In this document: positions 37,385 to 45,852 of the stretch, piece after piece
How positions within the stretch are numbered: position 1 is the first letter of the stretch
Layout: every line of letters starts with the position of its first letter
Source: Caulobacterales bacterium
GTDB taxonomy: Bacteria; Pseudomonadota; Alphaproteobacteria; Caulobacterales; Caulobacteraceae
Reading direction: 5' to 3'
NCBI GenBank assembly: GCA_019510435.1
Contig: JAEKKJ010000015.1
Span: 88,731 to 152,730, forward strand
Length of the DNA stretch: 64,000 nucleotides
The notes under the pieces: model-generated
Seen by the model: only the letters and a program-made list of their open reading frames with translations
Told to the model about the DNA's origin: nothing
Databases searched by the model: none
Position numbers and translations under genes: made by a program

Positions 37385-37505
37385 GCGGCGCAGGATTGGC
37401 CGCCTCCAGCTGGTCGACCACGCGCAGCAGGTGCTCCGGCGCGCCCCGGTCCTCCAGCGCCTGGAACATCCGTCGCAGCGCCATGTCCGGTTTGCGTTTG
37501 GTCAT
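37311..37505 (-). CDS. NepR-like anti-sigma factor, antisense to sigma gene 3' end
   Basis: 64 aa from ATG 37505 (MTKRKPDMALRRMFQALEDR), inside a longer track ORF whose upstream part is not plausible. The segment MALRRMFQALEDRGAPEHLL and then RVVDQLEAANP follow the pattern of the NepR helical core (LRxVYxxVxxEPVPxxFLxLLxxLE). NepR binds and inhibits EcfG. A G-rich stretch (GGGGGGAACGGGG) precedes the ATG. The last 74 bases overlap the end of the ecfG coding region in opposite orientation. It could instead be an unrelated small protein; the match is by eye. Confidence 0.5.
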   Translation of the reverse strand: MTKRKPDMALRRMFQALEDRGAPEHLLRVVDQLEAANPAPPRPSPSPSSSPGPSRRSRARRPSA

Positions 37506-37619
37506 GGGCCCCGTTCCCCCCGCCGCGCATTCTACTGAAGTCCGCCGACGCCGATACAGCAAAGCCGGCTCTGGGCCGCGGACACAGTGATGCAGCCGGA
37601 TTGGCCCGGATGGAGGGCA

Positions 37620-37841
37620 ATGACTGACATGGCCGACCCCAAGGCGCCCCCTGGCGGGCACGGCGAAGGCGAGTTCGAGCCCTGGGACCGCGCCCGCTAC
37701 GGCTCCCGGGAGGACGAGGACCAGGAGGACTACGGCTCCGGCTGGGACCGCCAGGGCCACGAGTACGGCGCCGGCCAGGACGAAGAGCCCGCCGCCTCCG
37801 ACACCGAGGTCCCGGGCAAGCCCCGCGCGCCGGACGAGTAG
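37620..37841 (+). CDS. Small acidic hydrophilic protein of unknown function
   Basis: 73 aa, or 70 aa from the second ATG at 37629, which is better spaced from GGAGGG. It is rich in Asp, Glu, Gly and aromatic residues (EFEPWDRARYGSREDEDQED, SGWDRQGHEYGAGQDEE) and lacks hydrophobic core, so it is probably disordered. No family recognised. It lies next to stress-response genes and converges on the CocE-like gene with 4 bases between. A general-stress role is possible but unsupported. Confidence 0.5.
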   Translation: MTDMADPKAPPGGHGEGEFEPWDRARYGSREDEDQEDYGSGWDRQGHEYGAGQDEEPAASDTEVPGKPRAPDE

Positions 37842-37845
37842 CCCG

Positions 37846-39585
37846 CTACTTCGCCTCCGCCGGATAGACCACGGGCAGGACCAGCGCCGTGGGGTGGGCA
37901 GCGTCCATGTAGATGGTGTTGCTGGCCACCCGTGGAGCGCCGTCGCCCAGCGCCCGGCCGGTGTTGGGGTTCACCTCGAAGCGCGGGGCGTTGGACGAGG
38001 TGATGTGCAGGGCGATCCGGTGGCCCTTCTCGAAGGTGATCGCCGTGGGCCAGAGGTCGATGACCATCTTCTCCGGAGCGCCCGGCGTCATCATGCGGAC
38101 ATCCTGCGGCAGGCGGCCGTTGCGGAAGCGGGCCCGGACCGGCGCGTCCAGCACCAGGGCCTCGTAGCCATCCGGATAGACGTCCACCAGCTTGGCCATG
38201 AAGTCGGTGTCGGGCCCGTCGGTGGCGGCATAGAGCTCCACCTTCACCGGCCCGGAGATCACCACGTCCTTGTCGAGCGGCGGGGTCGCGAAGCGCAGGT
38301 AGTCGGCCCGCTCGCCGACCTGTCGCTGGTCCTCGGGGCCGCGCTCGAAGGTGAGGTTGGCGCCGCCGAACGTCGGGACCGGATTGGCCGGGTCGAACCT
38401 GTATTTGACCGAGCTGACCTCGACGCTGGGAGCCTTTGCCGAGAGCGTCTTGGCCGCGTCTGGATAGTACCGCACCTCGCGATAGGCCGGCGGCCAGTTG
38501 GCGGAGGTCAGGATCCGGTTCTTCGGCGAGGCGTGGTCCTTCTCCGCCGCGGCCATCATGAAGTACGTGACCGGCGGCTCGTCCATGATCCCGTTGTCGA
38601 TCCCCTTCAGCCAGTAGTCGAACCAGCGGATCTCCTGGTCGCCGGCCAGCTGCAGGCGGTCGAAGCCGGGATAGGCCAGCCCCCCCGACAGCGGCCCGTG
38701 GCCGAACGGGCCCATGAGCAGCTTCTGGTTGCCCCGCGCCCCCGGCGCGCCCTCGTTCTGCAGGACCTGGAAGTTGTCGACCGTGCCGCCGTTGAAGATG
38801 TCGTACCAGCCGCCGACGTGGAAGATCGGGATGCGGATGTACTTGCGGTTGGCGCTGACCGACACCCGGTTCCAGCTGACGTCGTCCAGCGCACGGCGGC
38901 GCGTCTGCTCCAGCACCGCCTCGGAGGTCCCCTGCTGGCGCAGCCAGCCGACGGTGTCCTTCTCCTTCAGCACCCCGCCGGGATAGCTGTAGGCCAGCCG
39001 GTCTGCAGGGTTGACCACCACATAGGCCGCCTTCAGGTGCGGCGGGTCCGCGAGCGCCGCGGAGGTGGCGGTGATGCCCAGGGCCGAGCCGCCGGTCATG
39101 CCCACCTTGCCGTTGCTCCACGGCTGGGCCGCGGCCCATTCCACCGCGTCGTAGCCATCCTCGATGTCGTTCTCGAAGGCGGCGTAGAAGCCCTGGGAGC
39201 GGCCCTTGCCGCGCACGTCCTGCAGCACGAAGACGTAGCCGGCGTCGGTGTAGTGCTTGGCCAGCTGGACCAGCCGCTTGCGGTTCTCCTCGCCCTTGGG
39301 GTCCTTCTCCGGGTCGATGCGGCCGTCCTTGAGGTAGGGCGTGCGCGACAGGATCACCGGCCAAGGCCCCTGGCCTGCCGGCTTGTAGACATTGGCCGCC
39401 AGCTTCACGCCGTCGCGCAGGGTCATCGTCTCTTCAGACGCCCCCGGGGGCAGCCCGGGCCAGGCGTCCTTCTTTGCGGCCGCCGCGGCCTTGGGCTTGG
39501 CCTCGGCCAGCGCGGGCGCCGCCAGCGCCGAACTCATCATGAGCGCCGCCGCCGAGGCGAGCGCGAGCGTCCGGAGACGGAACAT
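37846..39585 (-). CDS. CocE/NonD family hydrolase (S15-like acyl hydrolase)
   Basis: 579 aa from ATG 39585 (MFRLRTLALASAAALMMSSALAAP), which gives a good signal peptide; the track start adds five residues. The core is an X-Pro dipeptidyl-peptidase-like alpha/beta hydrolase: DGVKLAANVYKPAGQGPWPVI, then nucleophile S167 in GMTGGSALGI (family form GxSYxG), DVRGKGRSQG, and a C-terminal jelly-roll domain (KVELYAATDGPDTDFMAKLVDVYPDG). Members hydrolyse esters, amides or cephalosporin-like acylated substrates. Substrate not predictable. It is divergent from kynU. Confidence 0.9.
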   Translation of the reverse strand: MFRLRTLALASAAALMMSSALAAPALAEAKPKAAAAAKKDAWPGLPPGASEETMTLRDGVKLAANVYKPAGQGPWPVILSRTPYLKDGRIDPEKDPKGEENRKRLVQLAKHYTDAGYVFVLQDVRGKGRSQGFYAAFENDIEDGYDAVEWAAAQPWSNGKVGMTGGSALGITATSAALADPPHLKAAYVVVNPADRLAYSYPGGVLKEKDTVGWLRQQGTSEAVLEQTRRRALDDVSWNRVSVSANRKYIRIPIFHVGGWYDIFNGGTVDNFQVLQNEGAPGARGNQKLLMGPFGHGPLSGGLAYPGFDRLQLAGDQEIRWFDYWLKGIDNGIMDEPPVTYFMMAAAEKDHASPKNRILTSANWPPAYREVRYYPDAAKTLSAKAPSVEVSSVKYRFDPANPVPTFGGANLTFERGPEDQRQVGERADYLRFATPPLDKDVVISGPVKVELYAATDGPDTDFMAKLVDVYPDGYEALVLDAPVRARFRNGRLPQDVRMMTPGAPEKMVIDLWPTAITFEKGHRIALHITSSNAPRFEVNPNTGRALGDGAPRVASNTIYMDAAHPTALVLPVVYPAEAK

Positions 39586-39710
39586 CGGAAAGCCTCCCAC
39601 ACGCGGAGGCTGCGCCCCGCGACTCCATACCGCACAATCTAAGCATGTGCCGCCGGGCCTGTCTTGCCGCCGGCTTCCCGACCGCAGACCCAGCCGCTAA
39701 GACCGCAGGT

Positions 39711-40937
39711 ATGGATCGCGCCCACGCCCTGGCCCTCGACGCCGCCGACCCGCTCGCCCGCTTCCGCGAGCGTTTCGAGCTGCCAGAGGGGTTGATCTAC
39801 CTGGATGGCAATTCGCTGGGCGCCCTGCCGAAGACGACCGCGCCGGCGCTGGAGGACCTAGTCCGCCGGGAATGGGGCCGCGACCTGATCACCAGCTGGA
39901 ACAAGGCCGGCTGGATTGACGCGCCCGCGCGCATCGGCGGCAAGATCGCCCGGCTGGTCGGCGCGGCCGCCCACGAGGTGGCGGTGGCCGACTCCACCTC
40001 GGTGAACCTCTACAAGCTGGCGGCAGGCGCCCTTTCCCTGCGGCCCGGCCGGCGCAAGATCGTCACCGAGCGCGGCAACTTCCACACCGACGTCTACATC
40101 CTGGAGGGCCTGGCGGCGCTGACCGGGGCGGTGCTGGAGGTGGTCCCCACCGAGGCGGTGCTGGACGCCATCGACGAGACCACCGCCCTCGTGGTGCTGA
40201 CCCACGTGCACTACGCCTCGGCGCGGATGTGGGACATGGCGGCCGTCACCGCCGCCGCCCACGCCAGGGGCGCCCTGATGCTGTGGGACCTGTCGCACAC
40301 CGCCGGGGCCCTCGCCTGCGACCTGACCGGCGCCGGGGCCGACCTGGCCGTCGGCTGCGGCTACAAGCACCTGAACGGCGGGCCTGGCGCGCCGGCCTTC
40401 CTCTATGTGGCCGAGCGCCACCAGGCCGCGATCCGCTCGCCCCTGCAGGGCTGGATGGGCCATGCTGAGCCCTTCGCCTTCGAACCCTCGTTCCGTCCCG
40501 CGCCGGACCTGCGCGCCCAGCTCTGCGGCACGCCACCGATTCTCGGCATGGCGGCGCTGGAGTGCGGGGTCGACGTGCTGCTGGAGGCGGACCGGGCGGA
40601 GGCGCAGGCCAAGGGCCGCGCCCTCTGCGCCCAGTTCATCGCGCTGGTGGAGAGCCGCTGCGCCGCCCACGGCCTGCGCCTGCTGGGCCCCCGGCCCATG
40701 GACCAGCGCGGCCTGCACGTCTCGTTCGCCCACCCCGAGGCCTATGCGGTGGTCCAGGCCCTGATCGCCCGCGGCGTCATCGGCGACTTCCGCGCCCCCG
40801 ACATCGCCCGCTTCGGCTTCCCGCCCCTCTACCTGCGCCACGTCGACGTCTGGGACGCGGTGGAGATCCTGCGCCAGGTGCTGGACGAGCGCGCCTGGGA
40901 CCGGCCGGAGTTCAAGGCCCGCGCGGCCGTGACCTGA
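39711..40937 (+). CDS. kynU: Kynureninase
   Basis: 408 aa from ATG 39711 (MDRAHALALDAADPLARFRE). It cleaves kynurenine to anthranilate and alanine with PLP. Family sequence: GLIYLDGNSLGALPKTT, WIDAPARIGGKIARLVGA, and SVNLYKLAAGAL. K219 in VGCGYKHLNGGPGAPAF is the PLP Schiff-base Lys, with the later HAEPFAFEPSFRP. No kynA or kynB is adjacent. The acyl-CoA synthetase follows 68 bases downstream, perhaps activating a product or related acid. Confidence 0.95.
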   Translation: MDRAHALALDAADPLARFRERFELPEGLIYLDGNSLGALPKTTAPALEDLVRREWGRDLITSWNKAGWIDAPARIGGKIARLVGAAAHEVAVADSTSVNLYKLAAGALSLRPGRRKIVTERGNFHTDVYILEGLAALTGAVLEVVPTEAVLDAIDETTALVVLTHVHYASARMWDMAAVTAAAHARGALMLWDLSHTAGALACDLTGAGADLAVGCGYKHLNGGPGAPAFLYVAERHQAAIRSPLQGWMGHAEPFAFEPSFRPAPDLRAQLCGTPPILGMAALECGVDVLLEADRAEAQAKGRALCAQFIALVESRCAAHGLRLLGPRPMDQRGLHVSFAHPEAYAVVQALIARGVIGDFRAPDIARFGFPPLYLRHVDVWDAVEILRQVLDERAWDRPEFKARAAVT

Positions 40938-41005
40938 GCGCACGCTTCCGCTAGCAGTTCCGTAGAGACGGGCGCCATACGCCGCATGAGGAAGCGCTGA
41001 CCGCA

Positions 41006-42562
41006 ATGACCGACGACATCCTGCTGCTGACCGACATCCCGCGCGTCCACGGCGCCCGACGCGGCGAGCGCGTGGCGGTGCGGTTCGAGGACCGCGACCT
41101 CACCTATGCCGAGCTGGACCGGCGGTCCGACCAGGTGGCGGGGCTGCTGCAGGAATTGGGCGTCCAGCCGGGCGACCGAGTCGCCTGGCTGGGGCGGCCG
41201 TCGGAGGCCTGGTACGAGATCTTCTTCGGGACCGCCAAGGCGCGGGCCTGTTTCGCGCCGATCAACTCGCGGCTGGCCGTGCCGGAGATCGCCTTCATCC
41301 TGAAGGACTCGGGGGCGAACGTCTTCTTCGTCACGCCCGAGTTCTACGCCTGCGCCCAGACGGTGGCCGACCATGCCGGACGGCCGGTGCAGGTGATCGG
41401 CGTCGGCGAGGCGCAGCCGAACTTCGGCCACTACGCCAGCCTGCGCGACGCCGCCCCTGCCCCGCAGCTTTCAAGGCCGCAGCCAGACGACGACGTCCTG
41501 CAGCTCTACACCTCCGGCACCACGGGCCTGCCCAAGGGCGTGCGGCTCTCCAACGCCAACTACGCCGCCTTCCTGGCGCTGCGGGACAAGGTGGACGGCT
41601 TCGACTACGGGCCGGACGACACGGTGCTGATCCTGATGCCCATGTTCCACGTGGCCGGGACCAACATCAGCTTCTCCGGCCTGGCCGCGGGCGGGCGGCT
41701 GGTGCTGCAGGCCGAGTTCAACCCGCCGACGGTGCTGAAGGCCATGGAGGCCGAAAAGGTCGCCCACGTCTTCCTGGCCCCGGTGATGATCAACGCCCTG
41801 CTGCAGACCGAGGGCGTGGAGCGGACCGACTTCTCGTCCCTGCGCACGGTCTCCTACGGCGCCTCGCCGATCTCCGAGGCGGTGCTGGCCAGGGCCACGG
41901 AGACCTTCGGCTGCGGCTTCATCCAGTTCTACGGCATGACCGAGACCACCGGCGCAGGGACGACGCTGGCGCCCGGCGATCACCGTGGCGACCTCATGCG
42001 CGCCTGCGGGCGCTCGTGGCCGACGCTGCAGACCCGCATCGCCGACGAGCACGGCCGCGAGCTGCCGCCCGGCGAGATCGGCGAGATCGAGATCCGCGGG
42101 CCGATCGTCATGGCCGGCTACTGGAACCGCCCGGAGGCCACGGCGGAGACCATCCGCCCCGACGGCTGGCTGCGCACGGGTGACGCCGGCTACCGCGACG
42201 CGGACGGTTTCTTCTTCGTCCACGACCGGGTGAAGGACATGATCGTCTCCGGCGGCGAGAACGTCTATCCGGCCGAGGTGGAGAACGCGATCCTGGGCTG
42301 CCCCGGGGTGGCCGACGCCGCGGTCATCGGCGTGCCGGACGAGCGCTGGGGCGAGGCGGTGAAGGCGATCGTGGTCAAGGCGCCCGGCGCGGATCCCAAG
42401 CCGGCCGACATCATCGCCTGGGCCCGCCAGCGCATCGCCGGCTTCAAGGCGCCCAAGAGCGTGGACTTCGTGGACGCCCTGCCCCGCAACCCGTCGGGCA
42501 AGGTCCTGCGCCGCGAGCTGCGCAAGCCCTACTGGGAAGGCCGCGACCGGAAGGTCGGGTAG
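41006..42562 (+). CDS. AMP-forming acyl-CoA synthetase
   Basis: 518 aa ANL-superfamily ligase. The P-loop-like A3 motif is LYTSGTTGLPKGV, A5 is QFYGMTETTG, A8 is DGWLRTGDAGYRDADGFF followed by DRVKDMIVSGGENVYP, and the A10 Lys is in NPSGKVLRRELR. The organisation fits medium/long-chain or aryl-CoA ligases. It shares orientation with kynU, so an aromatic acid such as anthranilate is conceivable, but specificity residues cannot be judged here. A double hairpin repeat follows. Confidence 0.92.
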   Translation: MTDDILLLTDIPRVHGARRGERVAVRFEDRDLTYAELDRRSDQVAGLLQELGVQPGDRVAWLGRPSEAWYEIFFGTAKARACFAPINSRLAVPEIAFILKDSGANVFFVTPEFYACAQTVADHAGRPVQVIGVGEAQPNFGHYASLRDAAPAPQLSRPQPDDDVLQLYTSGTTGLPKGVRLSNANYAAFLALRDKVDGFDYGPDDTVLILMPMFHVAGTNISFSGLAAGGRLVLQAEFNPPTVLKAMEAEKVAHVFLAPVMINALLQTEGVERTDFSSLRTVSYGASPISEAVLARATETFGCGFIQFYGMTETTGAGTTLAPGDHRGDLMRACGRSWPTLQTRIADEHGRELPPGEIGEIEIRGPIVMAGYWNRPEATAETIRPDGWLRTGDAGYRDADGFFFVHDRVKDMIVSGGENVYPAEVENAILGCPGVADAAVIGVPDERWGEAVKAIVVKAPGADPKPADIIAWARQRIAGFKAPKSVDFVDALPRNPSGKVLRRELRKPYWEGRDRKVG

Positions 42563-42572
42563 GCGGCGCCTA

Positions 42573-42681
42573 GAGCCTGTCCGGCTTTGATGGAACATCA
42601 AAACGGGAGGAACAGGCTCGTCACTTCAGTCGACGAGCACGATTCAGACTCTTGTCGATTCCGACAAAAGTCATCGTGCTC
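42573..42681. repeat. Tandem palindromic repeat (two hairpins)
   Basis: First hairpin 42573-42619 has arms GAGCCTGT/ACAGGCTC around TTTGATGGAACATCAAA. Second hairpin 42635-42681 has arms GAGCACGAT/ATCGTGCTC with inner TTGTCG/CGACAA. Both lie between the converging acyl-CoA synthetase and MFS genes, and the second touches the MFS stop codon. Likely a REP-type element acting as bidirectional terminator. Confidence 0.7.
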
Positions 42682-44147
42682 TACGGCCCGGCCGCCACGG
42701 AGCCTTCGCGGTCCAGCGGCTCGGGTCGCGGGCGCGGGGCCAGCTTCAGGCGCGACAGGCTGACGATGGCCGCCAGGCCCGCCAGCACCGCGGCGCTGCC
42801 CAGGGCGTCGGGCGCGCCCCGCGTGCCGTAGAGGTGGAAATAGACGGCGGTCGCCACCGCTCCGGCGGTCTGGCCCAGCAGCCTGGCCGTCGCCAGCGCC
42901 CCGCCGGCCGCGCCGCTGCGCTGGAGCGGCGCTGCGGTCACCATGGCGCGGTTGTTGGGCGACTGGAAGAAGCCGAAGCCCAGGCCGCACAGGGCCATGC
43001 GCCAGGCGATGTCCATGTCGGTGCTGTGGCGGTCCAGCAGCGCGAGGGCCGCGAGGCCGGCGGCGAACACGATCAGGCCTGCGCCTCCCAGCGTCCCCGC
43101 CCGATGCCGGTCGGCCAGCCGCCCGGCCAGGGGCGCGGCGATCCCCACCGCCAGCGGCCAGGGCGTCATCAGGAAGCCGGTCTCCACCGCGCTGCGCCCC
43201 AGCGGGCCCTGGAAGTAGAAGGGCAAGGCCACATAGGCCATCATCTGGGCCGCGAACGAGACCACCGAGGTGGCGATCGACAGGCCGAAGATCGGGATCC
43301 GCAACAGGTCGAACGGCACCAGCGGCGCCTCGCGGCGCGCCTCGCGCCAGACCAGCAGCCCGCCGGCCGCCGCGCCGATCGCCAGCTTGGACAGCCCCGA
43401 GGCCAGGCCCTCGCGCGCCACGCTCTCGGCCCCCGTGATCAGGAACCCGAAGGCCAGGGCGTTCAGCAGGGCCGAGACCCAGTCGAACGCGCGCGTCGAC
43501 CCCACCGTCACCGGCAGCGCCCGGGCGCCCATGGCGATGGCGACGAGGCCGATCGGGACATTGATGGCGAACAGCCACTCCCACGAGGCCCGCGCCAGGA
43601 TCGCCGAGGCCACTGTCGGCCCGATGGCGGCCGAGACCGAGATCACCAGGGCGTTGAGGCCGATGCCGCGGCCCAACAGCCGCTTCGGGTAGGTGAAGCG
43701 CACCAGGGCGGCGTTGATGCTCATGATCCCGCCTGCGCCCAGGCCCTGGAGCACCCGCGCGGCGGTCAGTTCCGGCAGGGTGTGGGACAGCGCGCAGCCC
43801 AGCGACCCCAGGGTGAACACCGCCAGCCCTGCCAGATAGACCCGCCTGTAGCCCAGCCGGTCGCCCAGGGCCGCCAGTGGCAGCAGGGTGACGGTGATAG
43901 CCAGCTGGTAGGCGTTGACGATCCAGATCGAGGACGCGGCGCTGGCGTTGAGCTCGCGCGCGATGGTGGGCAGGGCGACGTTGGCGATCGCCCCGTCCAG
44001 CACCGACATGGTCATGGCCAGCCAGATGGCCGTGATGGACCAATAGCGGCGCGGGACCGGCAGGCCGTCGGGTGCGCCGGCCGGCCGGTGGGCGTCGGTG
44101 TCAGCTTGCGGGTCGGCGTCGGCCTCGGCGGCGAGCGGCTTCTGCAT
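42681..44147 (-). CDS. MFS drug exporter, DHA2 (EmrB/QacA-like) family
   Basis: 488 aa. After a hydrophilic N-terminus of about 35 residues, helix 1 reads YWSITAIWLAMTMSVLDGAIANVALPTIA, with the DHA2 motif D1 (LDxxIVNVALP form). Motif A is DRLGYRRVYLAG, and motif C-like GIGLNALVISVSAAIGPTVAS follows. The length fits 13-14 helices. It exports hydrophobic compounds by proton antiport; substrate unknown. It is 38 bases downstream of the GST gene on the same strand, a plausible detoxification pair. Confidence 0.9.
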   Translation of the reverse strand: MQKPLAAEADADPQADTDAHRPAGAPDGLPVPRRYWSITAIWLAMTMSVLDGAIANVALPTIARELNASAASSIWIVNAYQLAITVTLLPLAALGDRLGYRRVYLAGLAVFTLGSLGCALSHTLPELTAARVLQGLGAGGIMSINAALVRFTYPKRLLGRGIGLNALVISVSAAIGPTVASAILARASWEWLFAINVPIGLVAIAMGARALPVTVGSTRAFDWVSALLNALAFGFLITGAESVAREGLASGLSKLAIGAAAGGLLVWREARREAPLVPFDLLRIPIFGLSIATSVVSFAAQMMAYVALPFYFQGPLGRSAVETGFLMTPWPLAVGIAAPLAGRLADRHRAGTLGGAGLIVFAAGLAALALLDRHSTDMDIAWRMALCGLGFGFFQSPNNRAMVTAAPLQRSGAAGGALATARLLGQTAGAVATAVYFHLYGTRGAPDALGSAAVLAGLAAIVSLSRLKLAPRPRPEPLDREGSVAAGP

Positions 44148-44185
44148 CGGGGCTCAAACCCCTCAACCGCCGATTGGTGTCAAGC

Positions 44186-44800
44186 TCAGGCGCTGGCGGC
44201 CGCGCTGGGACGCGCCTTCACCCGCTCGAACCAGGCGCCGACCTTGGCGTGCTTGGGATCCAGCGGCTGGCCGACGGTGATCCCGAAATCCAGGAACACG
44301 TAGAGATGGATGTCCGCCAGGGTGAAGCGCTCGCCGCAGATCCAGGGCCCCTGCATATGGGCGTCGAACCAGGCGACGCCGTCCTGCGCCACCGCCTTCA
44401 GGCCTGGCGCGGCCTCGGGCAGGCAGCGCAGGCGGCTCTCGAACAGCGCCAGGCCCTCGGCGTAGCGGAAGCCGTTGGTCAGGGGCTCGCAGACCTTGAT
44501 GTCCGCGCGGCGCGTCCACATCCGCGTCTCGGCCCGCTCTTCCGGCGTCGAGCCGATCAGCACCGGGCGCGACTGGACCTCCTCGAGGTATTCGCAGATC
44601 GCCAGGATCTCGGTCACGCACTGGCCGCTGTCCAGCTCCAGGGCGGGAGTCTGGCCGGCCGGATTGACGCCCAGATACGGCTCGCGCCGGTTCTCGCCGC
44701 CCCTCAGGTCGACCGTCACCCGCTCCATATCCAGGCCCTTCTCGGCCATGAACATCTTCACCACCCGGGGGTTCGGGCCGATCGAGGTGTAGAGCTTCAC
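44186..44800 (-). CDS. Glutathione S-transferase family protein
   Basis: 204 aa. The thioredoxin-like N-terminal domain begins MKLYTSIGPNPRVVKMFMAEKGLD, with the cis-Pro region GVNPAGQTPALELDSGQ and glutathione-binding Glu/Ser-like TEILAICEYLEE. The helical C-terminal domain contains WICGERFTLADIHLYVFLDFG, the conserved N-capping Asp motif. It conjugates or reduces an electrophile; substrate unknown. It precedes the MFS exporter in the same orientation. Confidence 0.92.
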   Translation of the reverse strand: MKLYTSIGPNPRVVKMFMAEKGLDMERVTVDLRGGENRREPYLGVNPAGQTPALELDSGQCVTEILAICEYLEEVQSRPVLIGSTPEERAETRMWTRRADIKVCEPLTNGFRYAEGLALFESRLRCLPEAAPGLKAVAQDGVAWFDAHMQGPWICGERFTLADIHLYVFLDFGITVGQPLDPKHAKVGAWFERVKARPSAAASA

Positions 44801-44899
44801 GGTGTTTCCTTCCCTGTTCTCGGAATCGTGAGCCCTGCTAGCAGCTTGACGTCACGGCGGGCTAGAATCACTCGCCCGAAAGGCGTATAACTCCCCGCC

Positions 44900-45127
44900 A
44901 TGCAAGAGCGCAGTTTCCGCAAGGATCTGACGGGTTCAGACGAGAGCCTCGACGATCTCCTCGCGCGCCTGAGGGCTCAGCTTACGCGGCCCAAGGCGTG
45001 GACCAGCCGCAACCCGCCCTCCGACTTCGGCGAGTTCGTCACCTCGCGTCGCCCGCACGGCGGCGCCGGCGGGGCCGAAGCCCCGGTGCCGGTGGAAAAA
45101 CCGCGCGTCGACTGCCACGCCTGGTAG
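44900..45127 (+). CDS. Small hypothetical protein
   Basis: 75 aa starting MQERSFRKDLTGSDESLDDL. The first half is a charged amphipathic helix (LDDLLARLRAQLTRPKAW); the second half is Gly/Ala/Pro-rich and likely unstructured, ending VDCHAW. No family recognised, and the RBS is weak. A TATAAC sequence lies 8-13 bases before the ATG, too close to be its promoter. It converges on the next gene with four bases between. Codon use agrees with neighbours. Confidence 0.45.
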   Translation: MQERSFRKDLTGSDESLDDLLARLRAQLTRPKAWTSRNPPSDFGEFVTSRRPHGGAGGAEAPVPVEKPRVDCHAW

Positions 45128-45131
45128 GCGG

Positions 45132-45644
45132 CTACTTCGGCGCCTCTCCCGCGAGGATCGACTTCATCGTGAACTTCGAGGCCATCACGCAGTGCGGCTG
45201 GCCGCCCTGCATGGAGATGGTGGCCGGCTGGCCTGGCCCCGGCGCGAAGGCCCATTCCTGGCCCTTCGCGTCCCGGATCAGCAGCTCGCCCGGCCCGGTG
45301 AACTGGCAGACGGCGTAGAAGCGACTGCCCCGCCCGCCATCCTCGTAGATCGGCGCGCAGCTGATGTGCCCGAACCGCCGGAAGAAGGTCACGTCCTCGT
45401 AGTCGACCCGCTTGGGCCCCTTCTTGTGCGGCAGCAGGAACACGTCCTTGCCCTCGGCCGGACAGGGCGGGCCGGTGATCGTCCAGGCCTTGGCGTCGTC
45501 CATCCGGCCGCGCTTGAGCGAAAGCAGGCTGTGGCCCTGCCAGATGGCCACCGTCCCCACCGCCATCCCGATCAGCGTCCACAGCACCAGCGGCGGGATG
45601 CGGTTGAAAGCATGCGACTTGCGGAGGACGAAATCCCTGGCCAC
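45132..45644 (-). CDS. Membrane-anchored hypothetical protein under a BlaI-like operator
   Basis: 170 aa. A basic N-terminus is followed by one transmembrane helix at about residues 17-37 (IPPLVLWTLIGMAVGTVAIW), then a soluble domain with three Cys: GPPCPAEGKDVF, HISCAPIYEDGG, and YAVCQFTGPGELLIRD. The domain probably faces the periplasm. No family is recognised. Upstream, at 45660-45675, is a perfect 16-bp palindrome of BlaI/CopY type, so expression is probably induced by a signal such as cell-wall or metal stress. Confidence 0.7.
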   Translation of the reverse strand: MARDFVLRKSHAFNRIPPLVLWTLIGMAVGTVAIWQGHSLLSLKRGRMDDAKAWTITGPPCPAEGKDVFLLPHKKGPKRVDYEDVTFFRRFGHISCAPIYEDGGRGSRFYAVCQFTGPGELLIRDAKGQEWAFAPGPGQPATISMQGGQPHCVMASKFTMKSILAGEAPK

Positions 45645-45659
45645 GGCGAAACTCCAACA

Positions 45660-45697
45660 GACTACAGGTGTAGTCTAAGGAAATTACCGCTGTAGTC
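45660..45697. promoter_or_regulatory. BlaI/CopY-type operator with degenerate second site
   Basis: GACTACAGGTGTAGTC at 45660-45675 is a perfect inverted repeat with the TACAnnTGTA core known for BlaI/MecI/CopY repressors. A second TGTAGTC at 45691-45697 faces a degenerate half site, with centres 22 bases (about two helical turns) apart. It lies 16 bases upstream of the 45132-45644 gene. Confidence 0.6.
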
Positions 45698-45709
45698 CAG
45701 TGATGATGG

Positions 45710-45839
45710 CAGCGCCCCCTCCCCCCCTTCGGGGTCCCCCTCCCCCGCAAGCGGGGGAGGAACTGGAGAGGCTGACACAGCAAGTTCCTCCCCCGTGCCG
45801 ACGGGGGAGGGGGACCGCGAAGCGGTGGTGGGGGCGCTG
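45710..45839. repeat. Long G/C-rich inverted repeat element (130 bp)
   Basis: Outer arms CAGCGCCCCC and GGGGGCGCTG are perfect. Inside are runs of CCCCCTCCCCC and GGGGGAGGGGG, and two further palindromes (CCCCCGCAAGCGGGGG; TTCCTCC/GGAGGAA). It separates the flavin monooxygenase stop from the operator region. No coding capacity. It resembles purine/pyrimidine-rich intergenic repeats rather than copy A or B. Confidence 0.65.
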
Positions 45840-45852
45840 GGGCCCCAGTGCG

